A stretch of DNA of 64,000 nucleotides from an uncultured Paracoccaceae bacterium. Its GTDB lineage: Bacteria > Pseudomonadota > Alphaproteobacteria > Rhodobacterales > Rhodobacteraceae. The translations under genes were made by a program, and so were the position numbers. The notes beneath the pieces were generated by a model. It ran no database searches. It saw nothing but the letters and a program-made list of their open reading frames with translations, and had not been told where the DNA came from. The stretch covers positions 1 to 64,000 of the forward strand of contig CANKVU010000002.1 in NCBI GenBank assembly GCA_947487205.1, given 5' to 3'. Of this stretch, positions 1 to 8,629 are shown piece after piece (within the stretch, counting starts at the first letter, position 1; each line of letters opens with the position of its first letter).

Positions 1-76
1 TCGGGCCCTCGAGGTTCACCTCCATCACCTCCAGAGGCTTGCCCGCCTCCAGCGCTACCGCCGCGCGTGTGCGCAT
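1..76 (-). CDS. adhI: S-(hydroxymethyl)glutathione dehydrogenase / class III alcohol dehydrogenase, N-terminal fragment
   Basis: Only the first 25 codons lie in the window; the gene runs off the left edge. The start (MRTRAAVALEAGKPL, then EVMEVNLEGP) is the characteristic N-terminus of class III zinc alcohol dehydrogenases (AdhI/FlhA/FrmA), which oxidise the glutathione adduct of formaldehyde in the cytoplasm. The ATG at 76 is preceded by an AGGGAGA-like ribosome binding site. A formaldehyde-activating enzyme and quinoprotein-relay genes nearby support the call. Its zinc and NAD sites cannot be seen. Confidence 0.85.
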   Translation of the reverse strand, partial: MRTRAAVALEAGKPLEVMEVNLEGP

Positions 77-245
77 CCTGCGTCTCCCTCTGTCCTGTCG
101 CCCCACGAGCCAGGGGCGTTGCCGGTATACTTCCGCGTACCCCTGCCCCTCACAAGGCAGACCTTGGTTGGTGTCCCGGGGCCGGCCGCCCGCGTGGACA
201 GCGGCGGCGCGAGCGGTCATCCTCGGGGGCGGGAGGTTTCCGAAG

Positions 246-866
246 ATGCCGTCACGCCCGATCCTTGCCACCACCGTCGCCGCCGTGATGGCCGCGCTGG
301 CCGCCATCCCCGCGGCCGCGGCCGATTACGCGGACCCGACATGGCCCTGCATCCAGCGCAAGGTGGACGCCCTGTCGCCGGCGCTGATGTGGTCGGGCCC
401 GCTGGCCGCGCCCGGCCTCGACGCGGAGACCGCCCAGGCGGCCGACGCGCTGGCCCGCACGCTGGTCCTGCGCCGCGTCGACGTGGCCGCGATGGAGGAG
501 GCGATCGACGGCTTCGCCGCCGCGCACGGGCGCGACCCGGCCCTGATGGGCCAGGTCTTCGCCACCGCCTTCGACAGCCTGTCCGAGCGGCGCCAGCGCA
601 TCATGGCGGGGATCGAGGATTATTCGCTGGGCCAGATCGCCCTGGCCGAGCGCATCGACGCCGCCCGCGCCGAGATGGCCGAGGCGATGGCGGCCGAGGC
701 CCCCGACCACGACCGCGTCGACGCGCTGGAGGAGCGGATCGACTGGGACGAGCGGATCTATACCGACCGCCAGCGCTCGCTCACCTATGTCTGCGAGACG
801 CCGGTCCTGCTCGAGCAGCGCCTCTACACCATCGCCGAGAAGCTGCGCGCCGCCGCCGGGGGCTGA
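246..866 (+). CDS. Exported protein of unknown function next to quinoprotein-relay genes
   Basis: The product has 206 residues. It begins with a signal peptide (basic start, then an Ala/Val-rich core ending near AAAADY), so it is probably periplasmic. The mature part is largely helical, rich in Ala, Glu and Arg, with two Cys: one in WPCIQRKV near the N-terminus and one in YVCETP near the C-terminus, which could pair. I do not recognise the family. It converges on the metallohydrolase gene with a 27-base gap, and sits between the formaldehyde dehydrogenase and the SoxYZ-like carrier, so a role in periplasmic alcohol oxidation is an inference from neighbourhood. Longer in-frame starts exist upstream but lack the signal peptide; ATG 246 was chosen for that reason. 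Confidence 0.7.
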   Translation: MPSRPILATTVAAVMAALAAIPAAAADYADPTWPCIQRKVDALSPALMWSGPLAAPGLDAETAQAADALARTLVLRRVDVAAMEEAIDGFAAAHGRDPALMGQVFATAFDSLSERRQRIMAGIEDYSLGQIALAERIDAARAEMAEAMAAEAPDHDRVDALEERIDWDERIYTDRQRSLTYVCETPVLLEQRLYTIAEKLRAAAGG

Positions 867-893
867 GCGCCCGCGCGTCGCCGCGCCCGTCCG

Positions 894-1931
894 TCATTCC
901 CATTCCAGCTCGGTATAGGCCACCGTGGCGTTGCGGGCGTTGAACGCGTCGAAGAGCTGCCAGCTCTTCGCCTGCCCGGCCGCGACATCCTCCACCGCCG
1001 CGCCCAGGCGCAGCCCCGCGTCGAGCGCGGCGCGGGTGTCGCGCGCCAGCACGTCTAGATACGCGGCCTGCGCCGCCGCCCCCTCCGGCCAGTCGAGCAG
1101 CATCGCCCCGTGGCCCGGGACCACGCCGGCGAGGTCCATCGCCGCCAGCTCCGCCGTCGCCGCCTGCCAGCCCCCGAGCGCGCCGTCGAGCGCCGGCACA
1201 TGCGCGTCGAAGACGAGGTCCCCCGCCATCAGGATGCCCGTGCGGCGGTCCAGCACCGTCAGGTCGACGGGCGAATGGGCGGCGGGCCAGGCGCGCAGTT
1301 CCAGCACCCGCCGGCCCAGGTCGAGCGTCTCGACCCCCGCGACCTCGTGGTCGATCGCCGGGATCGCGGTGCCGAGCGCCGCGCGCGCGCCCACCGCCTC
1401 CTCCAGCCGGGACAGGTAGCTTTCGGCCCGGTCGGCCAGCGCCCGGCCGAGCCCGGCGGCGCCGATCACCCGCGCCCCCGCCCCGGCCAGCACCTCCGCC
1501 CCCAGCGCGTGGTCGGGATGCATGTGCGTGAGGATGACATGGGAGACGGGCAGCCCGGTGCGCGCCCGGACCGCGCGCCACACGGCCTCCCCCATCCACC
1601 GGGCCGAGCCGGCGTCGATCACCGCGACCGAATCGGTGCCCACGACGAAGGCGAGGTTGGCGATGTCGCCGCGATTGTCCCTTTCCCATTCCGCGACCGC
1701 GCCCTGGTGGACGAACAGGCCCGGCGCCACCTCGGCGAAGGGCAGCGCCTCGCCCGCGGGGCGGCAGGCGGGGCGGGACGCCGCGACCGGCCCGGGCAGC
1801 GCCGCCGGCGGATCGGCGGCCAGCGCGGCGGCGCAGGCGGCGCGCGTCGGCGCCTCGAAGCCGGGCAGCAGCGCCTCCCGGCAGGTCCGGGCCGCCTCGG
1901 TGGCGCAGATCAGGACGAAGGCCTCGAACAT
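894..1931 (-). CDS. Metallo-beta-lactamase-fold hydrolase, quinoprotein relay system type
   Basis: The product has 345 residues. The MBL-fold zinc ligands are visible: THMHPDH (HxHxDH), a later His in AAHSPVDLT, Asp in AGDLVFDAH and His in VPGHG. An N-terminal stretch of about 70 residues contains several Cys and may be an export signal plus extension. The combination with the SoxYZ-like carrier, divergently placed 87 bases away, matches the known 'quinoprotein relay system zinc metallohydrolase' families that accompany PQQ-dependent dehydrogenases. The substrate is unknown. The start at 1931 removes a long antisense-like extension and gives the expected length. I am confident of the fold, fairly confident of the subfamily. 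Confidence 0.85.
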   Translation of the reverse strand: MFEAFVLICATEAARTCREALLPGFEAPTRAACAAALAADPPAALPGPVAASRPACRPAGEALPFAEVAPGLFVHQGAVAEWERDNRGDIANLAFVVGTDSVAVIDAGSARWMGEAVWRAVRARTGLPVSHVILTHMHPDHALGAEVLAGAGARVIGAAGLGRALADRAESYLSRLEEAVGARAALGTAIPAIDHEVAGVETLDLGRRVLELRAWPAAHSPVDLTVLDRRTGILMAGDLVFDAHVPALDGALGGWQAATAELAAMDLAGVVPGHGAMLLDWPEGAAAQAAYLDVLARDTRAALDAGLRLGAAVEDVAAGQAKSWQLFDAFNARNATVAYTELEWE

Positions 1932-2018
1932 GGGGGCGAGCCTAATGCGAAAGGAGCCGTGGGCGGCAGGGCGACTTTCGGCCATGATGGGGCCGTGACG
2001 CTCTCGGGAGGAGTAGTG

Positions 2019-2852
2019 ATGAGACATCCGGGCCCCATCCTTTTCGCCCTCGCCCTGGCCCTCGCGCCGGCCCTGCCCGCTCGGGCGGCGGACGATCGCG
2101 ACAACCCGCTCGGCGACAGCGCCAGCTGGCAGGCGATCCGGGGCGACGTCCTCGGCGACGCGCCGGTGGCGCCCGCCGGCGACCTCTTCGTGCTCGACGC
2201 GCCCTACCGCGCCGAGGACGCCGCGACCGTGCCGCTGCACATCCGCCAGACCGATCCCGGCACGCCGATCCGCGGCGCCACGGTGGTGATCGACGAGAAC
2301 CCCGCCCCGGTGGCCGCGACCTTCGTCTATGGCGACGCGATGGCGCCGCTCGATTTCGAGCTCCGCGTCCGGGTCAACCAGTATTCCAACGTCCGCGTCA
2401 TCGCCGACACCGCCCGGGGGCTCAGGATGGCGGGCGCCTTCGTCAAGGCGTCGGGCGGCTGCTCGGCCCCGGCGACCAAGGACCCCGAGGCCGCCCTGGC
2501 GGGGATGGGAGAGATGCGCCTGCGCCTCTTCGGCGCGCCGGACGGCGCGGCGGCGGAGGCACGGGCCAGCACCCCCCGGCGCGAGGCGCAGATCATGATC
2601 CGGCACCCGAACTATTCCGGCCTCCAGCGCGACCAGGTCACGCACCTCTTCATCACCGCGCATTTCATCGACCGGCTGGAGGTGCGCCAGGGCGCGGATC
2701 TGCTCTTCTCGATGGAGGGGGGGATCTCGATCAGCGAGAACCCGGTCTTCCGCTTCGCCTACGACGACAACGGCGCCCCCGCCCTGACCGTGCGCGCCAC
2801 CGATACCGAGGGCAACGTGTTCGAGCACGTCCTGCCCAAGGCCGCGACCTGA
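2019..2852 (+). CDS. Quinoprotein dehydrogenase-associated SoxYZ-like carrier
   Basis: The product has 277 residues and a clear signal peptide (hydrophobic core FALALALAPALPARA). The first half resembles SoxY, with the key motif FVKASGGCSAPA holding the Gly-Gly-Cys that carries substrate in SoxY; here it is internal rather than at the C-terminus because a SoxZ-like domain (from about residue 190, RREAQIMIRHPNYSG onward) is fused behind it. This fused form is known beside PQQ-dependent alcohol dehydrogenase genes. A ribosome binding site GGGAGGAG lies 6 bases before ATG 2019. It is divergent from the MBL hydrolase, probably its partner in a periplasmic relay. The carried group is not known. 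Confidence 0.87.
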   Translation: MRHPGPILFALALALAPALPARAADDRDNPLGDSASWQAIRGDVLGDAPVAPAGDLFVLDAPYRAEDAATVPLHIRQTDPGTPIRGATVVIDENPAPVAATFVYGDAMAPLDFELRVRVNQYSNVRVIADTARGLRMAGAFVKASGGCSAPATKDPEAALAGMGEMRLRLFGAPDGAAAEARASTPRREAQIMIRHPNYSGLQRDQVTHLFITAHFIDRLEVRQGADLLFSMEGGISISENPVFRFAYDDNGAPALTVRATDTEGNVFEHVLPKAAT

Positions 2853-2868
2853 CCGGGCGGCCGCCGCC

Positions 2869-4008
2869 CTATCCCAGGCTGCTGCGCGCCAGCGCGGCGA
2901 TCAGGTCGGTGCGGGTGACGATCCCCACGATCCGGCCGCGCTCCAGGATCGGGACGGCGTCGACGTCGCTGTCGGCCATCATCGGCAGCAGCGCCCCGAG
3001 CGGCGTGTCGGGCGTGCCGCGTGGCCCGGCCACGCCCATGATGTCGGCGGCCCGCACTGCCCCCGTGCGCCCCCCCTCGACCAGCCGCCGCATCGCCGGG
3101 CCGAAGCCGCGATCGAGCCTGAGCGCGTCGTCGCGGGCCCGGTCGATCAGGTGCAGCTGGAAGATGACGCCGAGATAGCGCGCCTCCGCGCCGACCACCG
3201 GCAGCGCGGTGAAGCGGTGGCGCCGGAACAGGTCGGCGACCTCGGTCAGCGGCGTCTCGGGGGCGACGCTCACCAGGTTGCGCGACATCACGTCGGCGGC
3301 GGTGGTGGGACCGGCCCGGTGGGCGGCGGCGCGCAGCTCGGCGGCGCCGATCAGGCGGGCCAGGTCCTCCACCCCCAGGTTGAAGGAATGCCGGTAGCGG
3401 TCGAGGATGTCGGTCAGCTCCGCCTCCGACAGGCCCAGCCGCTCGGCCGGCGCGGCGTCGGCGGTGCCGTGGCGGTTGGGGTCGTCGAACTGCCGGAACG
3501 GGTAATGGCGCCCGGTCAGCCGCCCGTAGGCGATGGCGACCGCCACCAGCACGACCGTGCCCAGCCCCACCGGCACGAAGGCGAAGGCGAAGCCCAGCTC
3601 ACCCACCGCCTCGGGGCTCATGGCGGCGGTCATCGCGACGGCGCCGGCGGGCGGGTGCAGCGCGCGGCACAGGATCGTCGCGGTGATGGCGAGCCCCACG
3701 GCCAGCGCGATCCGGAGCGTGGGCTCGGCGACCGCCAGGCAGACGGCGACCCCGACCAGCCCCGCCACGACGTTGCCGACCACCGCCGACCAGGGCTGCG
3801 CGAGGGGGCTGTTCGGCACCGCGAAGAGCAGGACCGAGCTCGCCCCGAACGGCGCCACCAGATAGAGGCCCAGCCGCAGATCGACGGCCGGCGTCAGCAC
3901 GAAGAGCCCGGCCAGGCCCAGCCCCACGAAGGCGCCCAGGCCCGCCCGCACCGCCTCCCGCAGGGCGGGCCGGGACATGGCGGGGCCGAATGAGCTCAGA
4001 TGGAACAC
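2869..4008 (-). CDS. HPP-family membrane protein with CBS-domain pair
   Basis: The product has about 379 residues. The N-terminal half (about 10-170) is an HPP-family membrane domain with four hydrophobic segments and the eponymous His-Pro-Pro in RALHPPAGAVA. After a linker, two CBS domains follow (from about 245, TTAADVMSRNLVSV; and from about 320, VRAADIMG), which normally bind adenine nucleotides and gate or regulate the attached domain. HPP proteins are putative transporters; a plant plastid member takes up nitrite, so the substrate here is open. GTG 4008 was preferred because the FGPA...REAVRAGLGA start aligns with family N-termini; ATG 3978 is an alternative. The gene converges on the SoxYZ-like carrier. 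Confidence 0.85.
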   Translation of the reverse strand: MFHLSSFGPAMSRPALREAVRAGLGAFVGLGLAGLFVLTPAVDLRLGLYLVAPFGASSVLLFAVPNSPLAQPWSAVVGNVVAGLVGVAVCLAVAEPTLRIALAVGLAITATILCRALHPPAGAVAMTAAMSPEAVGELGFAFAFVPVGLGTVVLVAVAIAYGRLTGRHYPFRQFDDPNRHGTADAAPAERLGLSEAELTDILDRYRHSFNLGVEDLARLIGAAELRAAAHRAGPTTAADVMSRNLVSVAPETPLTEVADLFRRHRFTALPVVGAEARYLGVIFQLHLIDRARDDALRLDRGFGPAMRRLVEGGRTGAVRAADIMGVAGPRGTPDTPLGALLPMMADSDVDAVPILERGRIVGIVTRTDLIAALARSSLG

Positions 4009-4099
4009 GGGCGCGCGGCGATCCTGGGGGTCGGACGGGCGGCCTGTCTTGCAGCCGGCGCCGGGGATGGCAACGGCCAAAGGCCCCGCCGCCCGGCGC

Positions 4100-4546
4100 T
4101 CAGAAGCAGATCATCTCCGCCTCGGCCTGGGCGCGGCGCAGGGCCGCGACCATGTCGTTGGCGGCCACGGCGCTGTTGAACACCGCCATCCGCTCGCCCC
4201 CGGTCAGGCGCAGCGACAGCACCGTCTCCGCCTCGACATATTCGGCATAGGGCAGGATCGCGGCGATCTCGTCGATCGAGCAGGCGCAGCGACGCAGCAC
4301 GTCCCGCCCCTGCCCGTTGGCGGCCATGCAGGCGAAGACGTAATCGGCCCGCGCCTCGGTGGGATAATCGTTGAGCCGACCGGCCACGCCCGACGCGTCC
4401 GATTGCGGCGCCACCGGCACCGCGCCCCGGCTCGTGCCCGGCGCCACGGGCACCGCGCCCTGCGTCGCCCCGGCGGGCGGCGGGGCGCCGTCCTGCGCGA
4501 CCGCCGGCGCGGCGGCCAGGCACGCGATTAGCAGCAGGCCCCTCAT
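4100..4546 (-). CDS. Small exported Cys-containing protein of unknown function
   Basis: The product has 148 residues with a short signal peptide (MRGLLLIACLAAAPAVA). A low-complexity linker follows, containing the repeat GAVPVAP twice. The C-terminal domain has Cys in FACMAANG, RRCACSID and the very C-terminal MICF, a pattern suggesting disulfides or metal/heme contact in the periplasm. I do not recognise the family. Its ATG overlaps the stop of the upstream gene (ATGA at 4543-4546), so the two are translationally coupled and likely functionally linked within the C1 locus. Confidence 0.75.
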   Translation of the reverse strand: MRGLLLIACLAAAPAVAQDGAPPPAGATQGAVPVAPGTSRGAVPVAPQSDASGVAGRLNDYPTEARADYVFACMAANGQGRDVLRRCACSIDEIAAILPYAEYVEAETVLSLRLTGGERMAVFNSAVAANDMVAALRRAQAEAEMICF

Positions 4547-5217
4547 GGCGCGGCCTCCGTCCCGCGCAGCCGCGTCACCGAGCGATAGAGCGGCGCCGCC
4601 GCCCCCTCGGGCCCCGGCGCCACCGCCTCCAGCGACAGGTACCAGCCGGGCACCGCGTCGGACATGGTGACGGTCAGCGACAGGTCGGCGAACCCCTCCA
4701 TCCGGGCGGCGTTCTCGTCGCCCTCGAAGGGGCGCAGGGTGACGCGGCGCGTCGCCACCTCGCGCCCGTCGAAGGTGGCCTGCCCGCGCTCCACCGCCAC
4801 GTCCCGGGCCAGCGCCTCCTTCATCCGGTTGCGGATGTAGAAGGGCGAGCCGCCGGTGGCGGCGGCCATGTCGCGGACGGTCGATTCGTAGAAATACATG
4901 ATCATCGGGTTGCCGACCCCGGCCGGAAAGCTGCCGAGCGGCACCTGCCCCGCCTCGCGGCGCAGGGTCAGCGTCGCGAGCGCCGCGTCCCCCTCCTCGA
5001 CCGACAGCGCGACCGCCCCGGTCCCGCCCGACGGCTCCTCGGCGAAGGTCGCCGCCACCTCGCGGTCATAGACGAGCAGGCGGTCGCGCGGCACCGCGTC
5101 CAGCGTGCCGGTGCGGAACAGCGTGTCGTAGGCCTCGGTCGTGGATCCGTCGGTCCCGGCCGCGCCGGCCAGCGCGGGCGCCAGCGCCAGGATCGCGGCG
5201 GCCATCAAGCGTTTCAT
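4543..5217 (-). CDS. Exported protein of unknown function in the C1 locus
   Basis: The product has 224 residues with a signal peptide (MKRLMAAAILALAPALAGAAG). The mature part looks like a beta-rich lipoprotein- or carrier-like domain with no Cys; it includes TTEAYDTLFRTG, a GNPMIMYFYESTVRDMA helix and PFYIRNRMKEAL. No family is recognised with certainty. ATG 5217 follows a good GGGAGGA site; an earlier in-frame ATG lacks the signal peptide context. It is co-translated with the next gene through an ATGA overlap and lies just downstream of the sensor kinase gene (52-base gap, same strand), so it may belong to the same transcript. Confidence 0.72.
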   Translation of the reverse strand: MKRLMAAAILALAPALAGAAGTDGSTTEAYDTLFRTGTLDAVPRDRLLVYDREVAATFAEEPSGGTGAVALSVEEGDAALATLTLRREAGQVPLGSFPAGVGNPMIMYFYESTVRDMAAATGGSPFYIRNRMKEALARDVAVERGQATFDGREVATRRVTLRPFEGDENAARMEGFADLSLTVTMSDAVPGWYLSLEAVAPGPEGAAAPLYRSVTRLRGTEAAP

Positions 5218-5268
5218 GGGCGTCCTCCCTGGGGCGCAGGCTACCGGCCGGGCGGGCGGTGTCACGGC

Positions 5269-7479
5269 CTACTTTCGTCCCTCTGCGCGGCGGGCGATCT
5301 CGGCCTTCAGGCGGGCGGTGTCGACCGGCTTCGTCATCACCGGCACGCCCGCCGCCGCCGCCGCCCGGTCGAGCGCCGCGCCCCGGTTCCCGGTCAGCAG
5401 GATCGCGGGCACGTCCCGCCCGGCGGCGGCGCGCGCGGCCGTTATCGCGTCGAGCCCGGTCGGCCCGTCGTCGAGCTGGTAATCGGCCAGGATGATGTCG
5501 GGCGGGCCGCCGATCTCGGCCACCCGCGCCACCGCGCCGGCGACGCTGCCCGCCGTCAGGACGCCCGCGCCCCACCCCGCCAGCACCTCGGTGGTGGCGA
5601 ATTGCAGCGCCGCGTCGTTCTCGATCAGCAGCACGATCAGCCCCGCCGCCTCGTCCTCGCCGGGGGGCGCGGGACGGGCGCGCGGCGCGGGGACGGGGCG
5701 CGGATCGTCCACCCGCGCCATCGTCACGCCGAAGACGGAGCCGATACCGGGGGTGGAGCGCAGGGTCAGCGCGTGGCCGAGGTTGCGGCAGGTCCGCTCC
5801 ACGATCGACAGGCCAAGGCCCATGCCGCCGGTCCCCGCCCCCGCGCCGCCGCGCGCGAATTCCTCGAAGATCCGCGCCTGCTCCTCCTCGGGGATGCCCG
5901 CGCCGGTGTCGTGCACCTCCAGCCGCACCGCGTCCCCCACCCGCCGGCAGCCGAGCAGCACCCGCCCGCCGGGGTCGGTATACTGGATCGCGTTCACCAC
6001 CAGGTTCTGCACCGACCGCCCCAGATAGCGCGCGTCCGACCGCACCACCGCCCCGCAGGGCACCAGCGCCAGCCGTACCCCCCGCCCGCGGGCCAGCGGC
6101 GCCTGGTCGCGCACCACGCCCCGCATCAGCGGGTCGAGCGCCACCTCCCCCGGCTCCAGCGCCCGCTCGACGCTGTCGAGCCGCGAGATGTCGAGCAGCG
6201 CCTGCAGCAGGTACTCGATCGAGTCGAAGCTCTGCTGCAGGTGCTCGATCCCCGGCGCCATGGCGGTGCCGCGCGCCCGGTCCGACAGCGACGCGATCAG
6301 CAGCTTGGCGGCGCTGATCGGCTGCAGCAGGTCGTGGCTCGCCGCGGCGAGGAACCGCGTCTTGGACGACACCGCCGCCTCGGCGGCGTCGCGGGCGCGG
6401 CGCAGCTGGTCCTCCACCTCGGCCTGGGCGCGCGATTGCGCGCGCAGCCGGCGGTTGGCCTCGGTCAGCTCGGCGGTGCGGGCGGCGACGCGGGCCTCCA
6501 GCATCTCGGTCTGGCGCACCTCCAGGGTCACGTCGGCCAGATCGACGATGAAGCCGCCATCGGGCAGCGGGTGGGCATGCAGGTCCAGCACCCGGCCCGA
6601 GGCATGGCGCAGCCGCCGCCGCACCCGTCCCTGGCGCAGCAATTCGGGGTACCATTCCCCGACCCCCGGCACGCCGCGATCCAGGATCAGCCCCCGGCCG
6701 CGCAGCGTGCCCAGGATCTCGGCCAGCGACATCCCCTCCCCCAGCCCGGTCGGCGGCAGGCCCATCAGCCCCCGGAACCGCTCGTTCCAGAGCATCACGC
6801 GCCCCTCCCGGTCGAAGGTGCAGAGCCCCGAATCGAGGTGCTCCACCGCCGCCTTCAGGTAATGCGCCTGCCGGTCGATCAGCGCCTCGCGCTCCGAGCG
6901 GTTCTGCCGCACGATGGCCGAGATGTCGGTCTGCAGCAGCACCACGTTGCGCGGGCTGGTGCGCTGCAGCCCGATCTGGAAGAACCGGTCGCCGGTCAGT
7001 TCCACCACCACCGACAGCGGCGCGTCGTGCACGTCGCGGGGCACCCAGGGCCGGGCCGCGTGATCCTCGGTCCGCACCACCGCCCGGCTCTGCCGCAGAA
7101 GGCCGAGATAGTCCGACAGGCCCAGGCCCGGCCGGATCGACCCGGCGATGTCGGGCAGCAGCATCCGGAACAGCTCATTGCAGAGTTCCAGCCGCCGGTC
7201 GACGAAGAGCGCGAAGCCGCCCTCCAGCGCCGACACGGCCTCGGCCAGATTGGCCTGCGCCCGCGCATGGTCGAGCCGCAGCGAGGCCAGCTCGCTCGTC
7301 GCCCGCTCCAGGTCGCGGGTCCGCGCCCAGACCTGGCCCTGCAGCTCGATGGCCGAGCGGAACGGGGCGAAGCGCGACGGGCGCAGATCGGCCTCGCGCG
7401 TGGCGCGGCGCATCAGCGCGTCGATGATCCGCGCCTGCCGCGCCAGCTGCGCCTCCAGGGGCTCGTCGGGGTCGATCAC
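5269..7479 (-). CDS. Hybrid sensor histidine kinase (PAS-HisKA-HATPase-receiver)
   Basis: The product has 736 residues and no transmembrane segment, so it is a cytoplasmic sensor. Order: helical N-terminus; two PAS-like regions (about 85-190 and 215-320); a coiled coil; HisKA with AASHDLLQP placing the phospho-acceptor at His382; HATPase with NLVVNAIQY, DTGAGIPEEE and GMGLGLSIV; then a C-terminal receiver with Asp in LADYQLDDG. GTG 7479 overlaps the stop of the FIST gene (GTGA), showing coupling to that sensor protein. FIST protein plus PAS hybrid kinase resembles NosP/NahK pairs, and the setting resembles formaldehyde-responsive two-component loci of methylotrophic alphaproteobacteria; which signal applies is inference. 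Confidence 0.9.
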   Translation of the reverse strand: MIDPDEPLEAQLARQARIIDALMRRATREADLRPSRFAPFRSAIELQGQVWARTRDLERATSELASLRLDHARAQANLAEAVSALEGGFALFVDRRLELCNELFRMLLPDIAGSIRPGLGLSDYLGLLRQSRAVVRTEDHAARPWVPRDVHDAPLSVVVELTGDRFFQIGLQRTSPRNVVLLQTDISAIVRQNRSEREALIDRQAHYLKAAVEHLDSGLCTFDREGRVMLWNERFRGLMGLPPTGLGEGMSLAEILGTLRGRGLILDRGVPGVGEWYPELLRQGRVRRRLRHASGRVLDLHAHPLPDGGFIVDLADVTLEVRQTEMLEARVAARTAELTEANRRLRAQSRAQAEVEDQLRRARDAAEAAVSSKTRFLAAASHDLLQPISAAKLLIASLSDRARGTAMAPGIEHLQQSFDSIEYLLQALLDISRLDSVERALEPGEVALDPLMRGVVRDQAPLARGRGVRLALVPCGAVVRSDARYLGRSVQNLVVNAIQYTDPGGRVLLGCRRVGDAVRLEVHDTGAGIPEEEQARIFEEFARGGAGAGTGGMGLGLSIVERTCRNLGHALTLRSTPGIGSVFGVTMARVDDPRPVPAPRARPAPPGEDEAAGLIVLLIENDAALQFATTEVLAGWGAGVLTAGSVAGAVARVAEIGGPPDIILADYQLDDGPTGLDAITAARAAAGRDVPAILLTGNRGAALDRAAAAAGVPVMTKPVDTARLKAEIARRAEGRK

Positions 7480-8549
7480 GGCGCCGCCCCCGGGGGGTAG
7501 ACGGCCATTCCCACGAAGGTCTGGTTCAGGTGCAGGCCGCAATATTGCTCGCCCCAGGTGTTCAGCCCCACCACGCCCCGCGCGCGGAAGATCCGCGAGG
7601 CGGCGGCGTCGAGCCCCTTCTCGGCGATCTCCAGCCGGCGCAGGATGCAGTCGAAGCCCAGCACCGTCTCGGGCCGCCGCCCGTCGTCGCGCACCAGGTC
7701 CAGGCCCGCCTCCAGCGCGCCCTCGATGCCGCGGCCCCGCCCCAGCGTCAGGATCAGCCCGTCATCGATCTCGGACAGGAAGGACAGGCCCCCATCGGCG
7801 GTCGCGGACTGGATCGCGCGCACGTAATGGCCGCTGTTCTGGCGCAGGAGCGGCGGGTTCTCGGCAAAGATCCGCGGCCCCAGATCGGCCTCGGCGCAGC
7901 CGACCAGGCGCGCGTATTCCCGCGCCGCCGGCGCCCCGTTCAGCTCCGTCACCCGCCGGGCGCGGGGGTCGGCGCCGGTGACGACCATCCGCGTCTCGGT
8001 GGGCAGCACGTGGGTGAAGCCGATCCCCGCCACGTCGAGGTCGGTCTCCACCAGCACGACGAGGCCCGCATCGGCCCGCGCCCGCCCGTCGGCGAAGATC
8101 GCCCCGCCCGGCCCCTCGGGGCCGACCGAGCCGCCATAGACGTCCATCTCCTCCAGCGCGCCGTCGAGGGTGGAGATCAGCAGGTCCTCCTGCTTGGCGC
8201 GGCTGTCGGCGAAGCTCAGCGCGAAGCGCGTGCGCCCGGGGCGGCGCCCGAACGCCTCGGCCGCGGCGCGCGCCTCCCGCGACAGCCGGTCGATCGACAG
8301 CCGCGACAGGTCGGGGACATGCAGCGCGCGGGCGCGGAAATGCGCCGCGGCGAAGCCCAGCACCTGCACCGCCCCCCGCTCGTAGCCGCGATCGGTGATC
8401 TGGCCCGGCGCCACCACGCCGAAGGTCGGGCAGCCCGGCAGCGCCGCCGCCACCGCGCGGGCCAGATCGGCGTCGGACCCGCCGGGGGGCAGGATCGCCA
8501 GCGCGAAGGCGGTGGCGCGCGGGTCGATGCCGCGCGCCGCCTCGGCCAC
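7476..8549 (-). CDS. FIST-domain sensory protein
   Basis: The product has at least 357 residues. The FIST N-terminal and C-terminal domains are recognisable: LALVVFF-like strands (TAFALAILPPG), FGVVAPGQITD, FADSRAKQEDLL, then the C-terminal sensory half with ELNGAPAAREYARLVG, FAENPPLLRQNSGHYVRAIQ and a final GEQYCGLHLNQTFVG. FIST proteins are ligand sensors partnered with kinases or chemoreceptors; one characterised group, NosP, binds heme and NO. Homology-like sequence (RAVAIGTARGPDTARA) continues in frame upstream of the first standard start, GTG 8549, so the real start may be a CTG at 8633 overlapping the regulator stop. The kinase gene follows with a GTGA overlap. Confidence 0.88.
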   Translation of the reverse strand: MAEAARGIDPRATAFALAILPPGGSDADLARAVAAALPGCPTFGVVAPGQITDRGYERGAVQVLGFAAAHFRARALHVPDLSRLSIDRLSREARAAAEAFGRRPGRTRFALSFADSRAKQEDLLISTLDGALEEMDVYGGSVGPEGPGGAIFADGRARADAGLVVLVETDLDVAGIGFTHVLPTETRMVVTGADPRARRVTELNGAPAAREYARLVGCAEADLGPRIFAENPPLLRQNSGHYVRAIQSATADGGLSFLSEIDDGLILTLGRGRGIEGALEAGLDLVRDDGRRPETVLGFDCILRRLEIAEKGLDAAASRIFRARGVVGLNTWGEQYCGLHLNQTFVGMAVYPPGAAP

Positions 8550-8629
8550 GGCGCGGGCGGTGTCGGGCCCGCGCGCGGTGCCGATGGCGACCGCGCGCGG
8601 GGCGGGGCCGGCGGGCGCGTCCCGGCCGC

